36,219 bases of DNA, from the NCBI GenBank assembly GCA_021784555.1, contig JAJYHY010000042.1, positions 1 through 36,219 of the forward strand, given 5' to 3'. Of the stretch, positions 23,428 to 35,100 are shown piece by piece. How positions within the stretch are numbered: the stretch's first letter is position 1; every line of letters begins with the position of its first letter. The stretch comes from a bacterium (GTDB lineage: Bacteria > Verrucomicrobiota > Verrucomicrobiia > Limisphaerales > UBA8199). Under the pieces are notes generated by a model. It saw nothing but the letters and a program-made list of their open reading frames with translations, had not been told where the DNA came from and did not search any database. Position numbers and translations under genes: made by a program.

Positions 23428-25755
23428 TCAATCCCCCCGCCGCCAATGGCCGGTGTCACTCCAGTCAAACGCCCTGGTTCTGGGCGACAGGCGATGGGCT
23501 GCGGCGTAATGGTTCCTCGCCGTCTGGAGTTGGTCATACCATCGACCGAGCGGTAGGATGAGTTCCCGGTACACGAGGTAACTCATGTCCACGGTCCGCA
23601 GGGGCAGATGATCTTTTACGTCATCCACCGCGTTCAGGTAGGTACGCCCATTCGCCGCCGCCACCCGCGGATACCAGTTCCCGTACCAGGTGTCCACCGC
23701 CTCCTGGAGGGCCCGATTTCGCTGGTCCCGAATCCGCTCCACGGTCTCCAATGCCTGGTCCAGGGCCGCTACCGCCCGATTGGGATGTGCTTTGCGCGCC
23801 GCTTGGTGGGCCCCTTCAAGGGCGGCATTGATTGCGTTCAGTTCGCGGATCATTTCAAGGTTCTGCCGGTACAGCCCGGCGATCGAGAGAAACACTTCCA
23901 GGTTGTAGTGCTGGAACTGCGCCGATTTCAGATTCTGGCGGAGCAGACCGAGCAGTTCGTCGTTGGCGGGCAACGCATCCGCCGCCAGCCTGACGCGCCG
24001 GGCATTCGCTTTGGCCCAGTCGAAGGCAAGCCGGAGAGAGTTGCCTTGCGGCACCGGGGGCAGCGGCAGCGTCTGGTCTTGGGCCGGATGCCGTGGTTTG
24101 AAGATGCCATACGAATAGCCGAAAATCGGTTTGCGGGCCGTGGAGGGCGCCGTGTCCCAACTGCTGTCCCAGAACTCGGCCTGGGTGCTCATCAGTCGAT
24201 AGACCCGGTTCATGGCCACCGTCCCTTCGCCGTAGAACAGGCGATAAAAGCAGCGCCTCGCTTCGGCCGGGGGCAGGGAGGCTGGATGCCATCCCCAGGC
24301 GGGCCCCGTCGCGTAGCCCAACCAGAAGGTCTCCGGATGCAGACCTTCGTCGGCCCAGCCGGCGATCACAACTCCCATGAGCGTTGCGTCTCGGCGGGAG
24401 GAGTCAAACGAAATCCGCTGGTACATCTCATTGAGCCGGTCCGCCGGCTGGATGGGATGAAAGAGCTGTGCCGCCGCGGCCCGGTCGTAATTTGGGAAAA
24501 GAGGTTCCATTCCCTCGGTGGAGGTGTAAATCATCTGCCGGATTCCGTGCGCTTTGAAGGCGCGATTGAATTCCGGCGCGCCGGCTTCCCCATTGACGAG
24601 GTAAGAAGGCAACGAGGGGATGTCGGAGGGTTTGAGCGGGTATTCGCCCCAGAACAGCACCGTCCGTCCGCGCGCATGAAGATAGCCCGCGGTTCGGTCC
24701 AGAAATCGCGCTTCGACCTTGCCCACGCTGCCCAGCTTCTTTGCCAATTCCGCCGAGTGGCATTGGTCGTTGTCCGCCAGGCCCACGTAATAGGGTTCGT
24801 CGGTGGAGAGGAAGAAATAATTCACACCCCGATTGGCGTTGAGCAGGTCCTGGTACATGCCTTCGAGCAGCTTGTAAGTGTCTGGATTGGTGGTGCTCAT
24901 CTCATAATTGCAGTCGGGGAACTCTCGCAGCCGGGCGTATTCCGGATGTTTCAGGATGAAGGCCACGTGGGCTGGAGCGTCGAGGTACGGGATCAGTTGC
25001 ACGTGGTATTTCAGCCCATAATCGGTCAACTCCTGCAATTGCTCGGGCGAAAGGGCATAAGGCTCAACCACTGCCGGTGCGTGCCGGTATTCAAAATGCC
25101 CGTTCAGCTTGAGCACGAAGCCGTTGATTTTGTAAAACGCCGCCTGGCGCACCGCTTGTTTGAGCACCGCCATCCGCTCCAGGTGATGATTGTCGTCCCA
25201 GTAAATATTGCGCAGTTCCAGGTCAGGCCAATCCACAACGTCCGCCGACGGCAACCACAGCGACCCTTTCGCCTGCTTGACCAGTTGTACCAGGGTCTCT
25301 ACGCCATAGAACAAACCGGCGCGTGCATTGGCGGTGAGGCGGACCGCATCACCCGCTAAGCGCAGCCTGTAAGCCTGTTTCGCGAGGACCTCGCGGTTCG
25401 TGTCCATCGTCGGCCCGATCGCCACCGACCCTGGTTGAATCGCCAGCGTGATGACCCGGCTACCGCTGCCGGTGGCCAGGGTCACGCCGTATCGTTGCCG
25501 CAACTCCGCCGTCAGACTCGTCACGGCCACGTCATCCGCCCGCACACCCGTGCCCAGTTCCAGGCGCCATCCGGGGCCGAAACGGAAATCACCGCCGTGG
25601 AATGTAACCTGCTGCGGCGTCGGAATCGCCGTGTAGCCGCGGTCCCAAAGCGTCGGCGCCGCCGCTGCATTCACGCAGACCCAAGCCAGCACGAGCCCCA
25701 GACCGAGGCTCCGGAGCAGCCGCACAGGATGAAGGGTCAAAAGCGCACCGTTCAT
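23428..25755 (-). CDS. GH20-like beta-N-acetylhexosaminidase, secreted
   Basis: The chosen start (ATG at 25755, MNGALLTLHPVRLLRSLGL) gives a classic signal peptide and 775 residues; the frame stays open upstream to about 26055 but that part is basic and low in coding character. Residues 40-160 form the GH20 N-terminal alpha/beta domain (AIPTPQQVTFHGGDFRFGPG). The (beta/alpha)8 domain follows with LELRNIYWDDNHHLERMAVL, KINGFVLKLNGHFEYR and VQLIPYLDAPAHVAFILKHP. The adjacent acid pair is in FFLSTDEPYYVG (D319-E320), which fits the substrate-assisted GH20 mechanism. The enzyme would remove N-acetylglucosamine or related sugars outside the cytoplasm. The extended helical C-terminus (about 560-775) is of unknown role. 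Confidence 0.82.
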   Translation of the reverse strand: MNGALLTLHPVRLLRSLGLGLVLAWVCVNAAAAPTLWDRGYTAIPTPQQVTFHGGDFRFGPGWRLELGTGVRADDVAVTSLTAELRQRYGVTLATGSGSRVITLAIQPGSVAIGPTMDTNREVLAKQAYRLRLAGDAVRLTANARAGLFYGVETLVQLVKQAKGSLWLPSADVVDWPDLELRNIYWDDNHHLERMAVLKQAVRQAAFYKINGFVLKLNGHFEYRHAPAVVEPYALSPEQLQELTDYGLKYHVQLIPYLDAPAHVAFILKHPEYARLREFPDCNYEMSTTNPDTYKLLEGMYQDLLNANRGVNYFFLSTDEPYYVGLADNDQCHSAELAKKLGSVGKVEARFLDRTAGYLHARGRTVLFWGEYPLKPSDIPSLPSYLVNGEAGAPEFNRAFKAHGIRQMIYTSTEGMEPLFPNYDRAAAAQLFHPIQPADRLNEMYQRISFDSSRRDATLMGVVIAGWADEGLHPETFWLGYATGPAWGWHPASLPPAEARRCFYRLFYGEGTVAMNRVYRLMSTQAEFWDSSWDTAPSTARKPIFGYSYGIFKPRHPAQDQTLPLPPVPQGNSLRLAFDWAKANARRVRLAADALPANDELLGLLRQNLKSAQFQHYNLEVFLSIAGLYRQNLEMIRELNAINAALEGAHQAARKAHPNRAVAALDQALETVERIRDQRNRALQEAVDTWYGNWYPRVAAANGRTYLNAVDDVKDHLPLRTVDMSYLVYRELILPLGRWYDQLQTARNHYAAAHRLSPRTRAFDWSDTGHWRRGD

Positions 25756-26174
25756 GTTGGATAACGGCGGGCCTGTTCGGCTTGCTCTGGCCGGTCTTCG
25801 CCCTTTCGGGCCGCTCAACTCGCCTTCCCTTGTTTGCTTTCTCATATTGTTCCTACCTGGGATGTCCACGCCTGCTTTGATGCGGTCTTCATTCTGCGGC
25901 CACTGGGCGGCAACACGCCGCGGTGCCGGGCGGCCATCAACCGCAGGGCGGATTGGGCGCTCACTTGCCGGACCGCCGATGGTGGCTTCAGCCACTTTCC
26001 CAGACAACACTCTGACGTGGATGCGGTCTATTTCCAATTCGAAACGTTGATCCAAGCGCTCCTAGCCTGATTTTTGTTGCGCATGTCGCACCGGCTTGGT
26101 AGAAACAAAATGCGATGCCAGCCTTGGGCAGGACCGTGAGGGCGCATCCCCTTTGGAACATACGGTTTGCAGTA
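25756..26174. other. Divergent intergenic region
   Basis: It separates the minus-strand GH20-like gene and the plus-strand giant gene, and is largely filled by a plus-strand relic of a squalene-oxidase-repeat protein (listed separately). No convincing promoter hexamers were found for either flanking gene. Confidence 0.35.
25834..26070 (+). pseudogene. C-terminal fragment of a prenyltransferase/squalene-oxidase-repeat protein
   Basis: The plus frame reads VPTWDVHACFDAVFILRPL followed by GGNTPRCRAAINRRADWAL, then TCRTADGGFSHFPRQHSDVD and AVYFQFETLIQALLA and stop. The 'DW.L..Q..DGGF..FPG..SD.DAVYFQ.GTL' pattern is that of squalene-cyclase/prenyltransferase-type alpha-toroid repeats. The first two-thirds are missing and no start codon with upstream signals is found. 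It is the remains of a gene that once lay between the two present neighbours. A reading as a functional 78-residue protein is less likely. Confidence 0.55.
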
Positions 26175-29100
26175 ATGACAGTAATGAAAGAGTTAAGAGA
26201 CGACAGAGCCACCGGAAATCACGTTCCGACCCCGCACCGGCGAACCGGCCCCACCCTCACGCGATTCATCCTGGTAGCGGCCCTCGCGCTTTGCCGGGCC
26301 GGCCTTGGCCAAACGCAGACAACCTTCCCCCTGCGCCTCCTGACCACCGGCTCAGGGGCCATCACCGCCGCGCCCGCCCTGGCGCAATACGCTGCTGGCG
26401 CGTCAGTTGCGTTGACCGCGACGCCAGGGCGCTACTATGCCTTCAGTCAATGGTCGGATGGGGAGAGGAACAATCCGCGTACGATTGTTATCGGCACGGA
26501 CAACGTCTATGAGGCCATCTTCACCAACACCGTCCCACTCGAAGTCCATATCCTGCGCGAATGGGACCAGTCCTATGGCGGCCCGCTCTTCAACCACCTC
26601 AACGCCATTGCCCCGGCGCCCGATGGCGGCTATTTGCTGGGCGGCTCTTCCAACAGCGGCATCGGCCAGTCCAAGGCCTCGACCAATTACGGCGACTATG
26701 ATTTCTGGGTCGTCAAGGTCGATGCCGCCGGCAACCAACTCTGGGACGCCGACTTCGGCGGCTCCAACACCGACAACCTCAATGCGGTTCTTCCCACGCC
26801 GGACGGCGGTTACCTCCTGGGAGGCAGTTCCAACTCCGGCCCCAGCGGGAACAAGACTACACCCAATTACGGCATGGCCGATTTCTGGGTGGTGAAGCTC
26901 GACGGCTCCGGGAACGAGCAATGGGAGCGCGATTTTGGCGGCTCGGCCGACGATAACCTCACCGTGATGGCTCCGACCGGCGACGGCGGCTATCTCCTGG
27001 GCGGCACGACCCAGTCCGGCGCCAGCGGCAACAAGACCACCCCGCCTTACGGCGCCGAGGATTTCTGGGTCATCAAGATCGATTCCCAGGGCAACAAGCA
27101 GTGGGAGAAGGCGTATCCCTGGGCCGGCATCATGAACCAACTCAACACCATGCTGCCGACCGCCGGCGGCGATTATCTGCTGGGCGGGGCCGCGTATGGC
27201 CTATCCCTCGATTACTGGTTGCTCGGCATCGATGCCTCCGGCAACCAACTCTTGGAGAAGACCTACGGCGGAACCGCGGACGACATCCTCCGCTCTATCG
27301 CCCCGACGCGAGATGGCGGTTACCTGCTCGGAGGCGAATCCTGGTCGCAGGTCAGCGGCGACAAGACCGCCCCCAACTATGGGAGCGATGATTTTTGGCT
27401 CGTCAAGATAGCAGGTGACGGCACAAAGACGTGGGACCGTTCCTACGGCGGAGAGGATTACGAATCCCTCGACGCCATTCAACCCTGGCCGGACGGGCGC
27501 TACCTCCTCTGTGGCAGCGTCTCCGGCATGACCTCCCCAATGCGCGTGATAGAAGTCGATAGCGACGGCAACGCGCTGGCCCAGGCCTCCTTTGGCGGCA
27601 TCGGCAACAATTTCCTCGCGACCGCCACGCGGACCTCCGACGGCGCGTTGTTGCTGGCCGGCTCCAGCATGGCCCAGCCGGGGCCCGGAAAAACCGCCCC
27701 TTTGCGCGGCGTCCAGGATTTTTGGCTCGTTAAGGCGGCGGTGGAAGAGATGCCCGTGGGTGCTCCCGTGGTCACGGTCAACAGCCTCTTTAATCCGCTG
27801 AACAGCTACACCAATTCAGGCAGCGCCTCCGTCGCCATGACAACCACGCTTCCCGGCGGAAGGCTGTTCTACACGTTGGACGGCTCAGCCCCGACAACCA
27901 ACGCTCTCTTATACAGCGGTCCATTCTCCTTGAACCATTCCGCCACGATTCAGGCGCTCGCCGTCGGAACCAATGGCTCCCCAGTCGTGGCGGCCGAGCC
28001 GGTGAACTTCAACATCCTTGTGACGGCCCCGAAAGTGGCTTCTGTTGCCGGCTTGGCCGCCGATCAGACCATCGGTCTCACCTTCGACGAACTCCTTGGC
28101 CCCAACGCAACCAATGTCGCCAATTACCACCTGAACAACGGGGCCGTCGTGACTAGCGCCGTCCTGCAGAGCGACAGGCGTTCGGTGCAGTTGTTTGTCT
28201 CAGGCGGCTTGACCAACGGCGTTCAGCTCAGCATCAAGAACCTTCAGGACTCGGACGGCCACCCGATTGCCCCCAACACCATCGTCTCCGTCCCCCTCAT
28301 AGCGCTTCTTTCAGCCGACGTCGACCGAACGAACACCGTGAGCCGGGCCTTTGCCTCCGCCCCGGGCTCTCTCACTGTGTGGACCGACGGCAGCGGCATC
28401 GGCGGCGCCGCCGACAGCTTCAATTATCTTTATGCGCCGCGGACGGGCGATTTCGATCTCGCGGCGCGGGTACCCAACTTCGACGCCGATCCTCTGCGCT
28501 CCAAAGCGGGGCTGATGGCCCGCGAATCGCTGGTCCCCGGGAGCCGGGAACTCAGCGCGCTGGTCACCCCGGCAAGCCCAAAGGCTTCCGGACTCGCGCT
28601 GTATCGGGCGTCCACCGGCGGGGCCACCACCAACTGGCCCGATTCATTCACGGCCCAAGGACTTCCCTATCCTGACGTGTGGGTTCGGCTGCAGCGCCAG
28701 GGCAACACCTTCAGCGCCTACGTCGGAACCAACGGCCTGGATTGGGCGCCCATCGGCCAACTCACCCCCCAGCCGCCTTATCCGGCTACCGTCCTGGTTG
28801 GCCTGGCCACGACTTACGGCGTCTCCGGCATGCAGGCCCTTGCCTCATACGATCATTTCGGCGACGCGACCAATGTTCCACCGACCTTGCCGGCCGACAG
28901 TTGGGACACGCTCCATTTCGCCATCGAGGGCAGTTATGAAGCCTCTTACGATGCCGTGGCGACCGGCCCGGATGCCGTTTATGTCGGCGGGCATTTCTCG
29001 TCAGTTCACGGAATGAGCGCCAGCAACGTGGTCGAATGGGCGAACGGAAACTGGTCCGCGTTAGGCACGGGAAACGCCAATGGAATGGATGGCAATGTGC

Positions 29101-32100
29101 TGGCCCTGGCCCTCGCCCCGGATGGTTCGCTCTATGCGGGCGGGAGCTTTACACACGCGGGAGGCGTTTACGCGCCCAGCTTAGCGCGGTGGGATGGCAC
29201 GAACTGGTCGGCCCTCGGCGGGCCATTGGGCGGCCTCAATCCGGCGGTATATGCCATTGCGGTAGCCGATGATGGGAAGGTTTATATTGGCGGGATGTTC
29301 GATAGCATCGGCGGTGTTCCCGCCAACAATATCGCTGAGTGGGACGGCGCCAATTGGCACGGCCTCGGCGATGGGATCACTAAGGCCGAAGATCCGGGCA
29401 AGGCGCTGGTAAAAGCCATCGCCGTGAGCGGCAACGACCTTTATGTCGGGGGCGGCTTTGACCACGCCGGCGGCAGCCCAGCCAATGCCATCGCGCGCTG
29501 GGATGGCCAGCAATGGCACGCGCTCGGAGCCGGCGTGGCTTATCCCGGCTACCAGCCGGGCGTCATGGCCATCGCGGTGAGCGGGTTTAATGTCTTCGTC
29601 GGCGGTGCTTTTTCCGAGGCCGGCGGTGGCCCGGCAGACGGGGTTGCCCGTTGGGACGGCCAGCAATGGTCGGCCCTGGGCAGCGGCCCACCTGGCGGGG
29701 TGCGAGAGCTGGCGATATTGGGCGGCGAAATCTTTGCCGCCGGCAATTTCAACCAAATCAACGGCCAGAACATTCTTGGCCTGGCCGAGTGGAACGGCTC
29801 GGCATGGTCGGCCCTGGGCAGCGGCTTGAGCGGGGACTATCCTTATGCCAGTGCGCTGGGCGCCAGCGGCCGGGATTTGTTTGTGCTGGGCCAGTTCATT
29901 GGCGCGGGCGGCAAACCGGCTGCCTCTTCGGCTCTATGGGTCTTGAGTAATGCCCCGCCCACCGTCACGGTGACCGCCCCAGTCCGGAACGCCTTCCTGC
30001 CTCTCGTCGCCGGCAATTCGGTGACGAACTTCCTGCTCACCGTCAACACCCAGGACAGCGATGGGCAAGTGGCCCGCGTGGATTACTTCGCCGGGAACAA
30101 TCTTCTGGGCTCGGCCACCAACGCCCCCTTCGATTTCACCTGGACCAATGTCGCTCAAGGCGAATACCAGCTCTCCGCCCGGGCAACCGATGATCAGGGC
30201 GGCATTGGCGCCTCTCCGGCCATCGACATCCTCGTCCATACGCCGATTACGCCGCCAGTTCTGAGTTGGCTCTTTCCCACAAACGGCGCCCGGTTCACCG
30301 AGGGCGACACCGTGCCGCTGGCCCTGAGCGTGAGCGACCCGGATAAGACGCTCCAAGAAATCGATTTCATAACCAACGGCGTCGGAACTCTTGCCAGCTT
30401 CAGCCAGCCGCCTTACCGGTTCAACTGGACCAACGTGGCACCCGGCGACTTCGACCTCACCGTTTCGCAACAGGGCTACCCCGGCTATCCCGGTTTCCAG
30501 GAGACCCTCCCGCCGGCCGTCTTACCTCCGCTTTTGCGCGTTCATATCAATGACCGGCCCACCGTCGCCATCATCAAGCCCATTGATGGCGCGGTGTCCT
30601 ACACGACGAACGCCCTGGACATTGACGTCGATGCCACTGATTTAGACGGCACCGTGACTGAAGTCGCGCTCTTCCGGGATGGGCAGCTCATCGCCACCGC
30701 CGCCTCCGCGCCTTACGAGTTTCAGTTGGTCAACCTGCCCGCTGGGATGGATGTTTATACCGCCCAAGCAATCGACAACAACGGCGCCATGGCGACCTCG
30801 GCGCCGGTGCATGTCTCCGAGATGTCCGAACCGCCCAGTTACTACGCGCCGCACATCGCCCTCATCTCGCCGGCTACGAACGCCGTGCTGATTGGGCCGA
30901 CCAACGTGACGCTGGTGGCCCAGATCAGCGACCTGGGTTACCCCATCCGTGAGGTGGACTTCGGAATGAACAACCAAGACCTCGGCGTTGTCAGCAGCCC
31001 GCCTTTCTCCTGGACCGTCACCAACCTCCCGCCCGGCGGCTACACCTTCCAAGCCATCGTGGACGATGCCGGCGGCTACTCGGCCCAGTCGCCGCCCTTG
31101 CCCGTTACCATCATCCCGAACCCGGCTATCACGCCCGCCCTCACCTTGCTCACCCCGACCAACGGGGCTAGTGTGCCTGTGGGTGCGGAGTTGCCGCTTG
31201 TCGTGTCGGTCGTGCCGCACGCCAGCACAGTTGACCGTATCGATTTCTACGTGGGCAACGAGCTTGTCGGATCTGTCACCAACCCGCCCTATACCTTGAA
31301 CTGGCGCCCGCCGGTGGCCAGGCCGGCTTGCTGGAGCGTTGTGGCGACTTACGACCAAACCCAAACCGTCTCCTCCGCGGAGTCCTGTCTGAACGTCTTC
31401 TTGCCTCCCGAAGGCCACCCGAAGTACGTGGTGGTAAACATCGGGCCGCTCGCCACGAATGCCAGCGCCGCTTATGGCTTGAATAATCTGGGAGACTTCG
31501 TTGGCTTCTGGCAGACCCGTGACGGCAACGTACCGTTTATTGACTCCGGCGGTGTGCTCACCCTCCTCAACCAAGGCCCCATAACGACGGGCGCCGCCCA
31601 GGCTATCAACGACTCGGACCAGGTCGCCGCCAGCGACGATCAATCCGGCACCGCTTACATTTACCAGGACGGGAAATTCACCAACATCGGTTCACTGGGC
31701 GGCACCCCTGTCCTTATTGAATCCATCAATGACGCCGGTCAGGCGGCGGGCGATAGCCGGCTCGCCAACGGCCAGACGCATGGCTTCTTAAGCGACGGCC
31801 AGCGCTTGCATGATTTGGGGACGCTACCCGGTGGTTCTTTCAGCCAAGCCAATGCCATCAATGGGGCCGGCGTGGTGGCCGGCTGGTCCCAAAGCGCCTC
31901 CGGCGATCGGGCCTTCATCTACGACCCCCAACACGGAATGCAGGTCATTCCTGGTTCTCTGGGCGGCAACGGGACCTACGCCCAGGCCATTAACAACCTG
32001 GGCGCGGTGGTCGGAAACGCAGTGGTTAACGCCGCCGGGACGCATCATGCGTTCGTTTATCAGAATGGGGCCATGCAGGACCTGGGCGCGTTCGGCGGCC

Positions 32101-35100
32101 AGACGGCCAGCAGTTATGCAAACGGCATCAACGATTCGAATGTCGTGGTGGGCTACTGCCAGCCGAGCTCCACCGAGGACAACCGCGCGTTCCTCTGGAA
32201 GACCAATGTCATGTTCGACCTGAACGATTTGCTCCCCACCAATTCCCAATGGCACATCACCGCCGCCAACGCCATCAATGCCCTGGGCCAGATCGTTGGG
32301 ACGGGGCGCTTCGGCGACACCGACCGCACCGAATATGCCGTGCTGCTCAACCCAATGCCCACCCCCGGCCAGAGCAATCCTCCGCCAAGCATCACCCTCG
32401 TCGCCCCCACCAACAACACCGTTCTGGCCAGCGGCACCAGCCTCACGCTTTGGGCGGCCGCCGCCGTTCAGGTGGGGCAGTTGACCCAAGTCGATTTTTA
32501 CGCAGGGACGCGCTTGCTTGGCGCCGTGACCAGCCCGCCTTATCGCTATGATTGGATGAACGTCCCCGCCGGCACTTACCAGGTGCGGGCCGTCGCGGTG
32601 GACAGCTCTGGCAGCCAAGCAACCTCGGCCTCGGTTTCGGTCGTGGCCCAGGCCCCAAGCCCGGAGGCGCCGCGCGTGGCCATTCTGGCCGCCGCCACAC
32701 CCGCGCAGAATGCCGACGTTCAGTACAAGCTGCGGCAGACGTTGCTCTTGAACGGGGTGGATGTCATTCCCGTGAGCGCCTCCGATCCAGTCCCGGCGCT
32801 CTCGCAACTCCTGCCTTACGACGCCCTCCTCGTTTATGCTTCACAACCCTTCAACGCGGCCCCTCAACTCGGCGACGTCCTGGCCGATTACGAAGATGCC
32901 GGACACGGGATCGTTTTGGCGCTTTACGCGCCAGATACGTCCAAGAATCCGCTAAGCGGGCGGCTGCTATCGGACGACTATCTGCCATGGAACGAAACCA
33001 ACGACAACTTTGGCAGCTCGCTGACCCTCGTGAAGCTCCTGCCCAACCACCCGATCCTCGATGGCGTCCAGTCTCTTGCCGGCGGGCCATACACTTATTA
33101 CGAGCAAAACGTTACCCTCGCCCCCGGAAGCCTGCGCATCGCGAATTGGAGCAACGGCCAGGCCCTCATCGCCGCCCGCCAGGTCGGACGCGGCCGATTG
33201 GTGAAGCTGAACTTCTTCCCGGTCTCCAACGACGCGGGAAACTCTTACAGCGCCTGGCAGGCAAACACCGACGGAGCGCGCCTGCTGGCCAACGCCCTTC
33301 TTTGGGCGGCTGGGCCGGCACCGGAGACCCTCGCGCTGAACACGCTTTCCAACCAATTGGATTACTTGCCGGGTCAGGACGTGGATTTGAGCGTCGATGT
33401 CACCAACCTGACCTCAGCCCCCGCTCAGGTGGACCTCTACACGAACAATGTCCTCATGACCTCGCTGACCAACGCGCCATTCAGTTACAAATGGCTGCAC
33501 CCGGCTATTGGCAAATACCTCACCCTGGCCGTCGCCACCGATTCCCAGGGGAACGCGCTGGTCTCCGAGCCGCTGCCGATTAACGTTGACTCGAGATTAA
33601 CCGTCCAACTCCTCTCGCCGACGAACGGCACGGTGGTCTATTACCCGACCAACCTGTTGCTGGAGGCGACGGCTACCGACCTTGATGGCGCCATTACCGA
33701 CGTCGATTTCGTCATTGATACCAACCAATTCCTCGCCCGCATCACCCATGCGCCTTATGTGCTGAACTGGAAAGTCGAAGTGGTGGGGACCTTCACGCTT
33801 GAGGCCGTGGCGAGTGATTCCCTGGGCGCCCGCCATATCACGCCTCCGACCACGATCACCGTCATCAATTACAACCCCAACGCGCCCATTCAGACCGCCT
33901 GGGTCGGCGGAGACGGCCCCTGGCAGACGGCGACCAATTGGTCCAAAGGCATCCCGCGCGCCCAGGACACCGCCTCCATAGACGACGGCGGCACGGCCCA
34001 ATTGTTCTCCGGCCTGGGCGCCGCAACCAACCTGGCCATCGGCCTGGACGCCACCGGCTCCGTGGTCCAGACGGGCGGCTCGCTCACGGTTGAGAAGTCC
34101 CTGATGATGGCCGAGAACAGCGGTTCCTCGGCCTACTATGAGTTAGATGGCGGCGCCCTCTCCAGCTACCAGTTGTTCTTGGGCGCTGCCGGCGCGGGGC
34201 GGTTTGTCCAGCGCGGGGGAACCAATGTGGCCAAAAACAATCTCAGTATGTCGGGGAACATGGGCGGCCAAAGCCTTTACGAACTTCATGGTGGAGAGAT
34301 AGATGCGGTCGCTGAGGACATCAGTGGCATGCATGCGGCTGAGTTCGACCAGGACGGCGGGACCAACAACGTCCGTAGCTTGCTCATTGGCGGGTCGGAC
34401 CCCTCTGTAACCGGTGTTTATCTGCTGCAAGCCGGCTGCCTCAACGCCTTCGGCGAAAGCCTTGATGCTCAATACTTTCCCGCCACTGCAATCCTGGAGC
34501 AATCCGGCGGCACGCATCGCGTAACCCAGGAACTTTACATTGGCGATCAAGGCCAAGGTGAACTGTTTTTTTCCGGCGGCACTCTTACCGCCCAAGAGTT
34601 GTACATTGGCTCGGGCGGAGCATTAGACATCACCGCGGGCGGTCAGACTAACGGCATCGTGGTCACCGACCTGCTTCGACTCGACTCCCAGGGGAGCGGC
34701 CCCAGGCTTGTGGTCCATCTGGCGCCGGGATACCAGCCCAAAGTCGGCGACATCTGGCCACTCCTGACTTATGGCAGCCTCCAGGGTGTCTTTGGCCGCG
34801 TGACTCTGCCCCCAGCCACCAACGGCGTGACATGGCAGCTCGAATACGAGACCGATCAACTCGTGCTTAGAGCCCTCCAACCGCCCAATCTCGTCGTCGT
34901 CGGCCCTATCAGCCCGGCTTCGCAAACCAACCTCTACTATGCCATTGTCGAAATCAGCAACAATGGTAGCCAGCCCTTGAGCGGCGCGCGGGTTTTCCTG
35001 CCCAACCTGCCCGCAGGCACTGAGGTTTACAACGCCTCCGGCACGCAGAACGGAATCCCTTACGTCGAATACGATTCGCCGATTGCGCCCGGTCAGGCGG

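Noticed and set aside
23608..25359. 583-codon open frame on the plus strand
   Set aside because: Antisense to the GH20-like gene, which shows the clear active-site motif; the plus reading has no recognisable domain.
26571..27750. Regular DNA repeats considered as CRISPR or satellite
   Set aside because: Units keep the reading frame and encode protein repeats; there are no short identical repeats with unique spacers.
30642..31643. 333-codon minus-strand frame rich in G, R, V and D
   Set aside because: Antisense shadow of the Ig-like domains of the giant gene.
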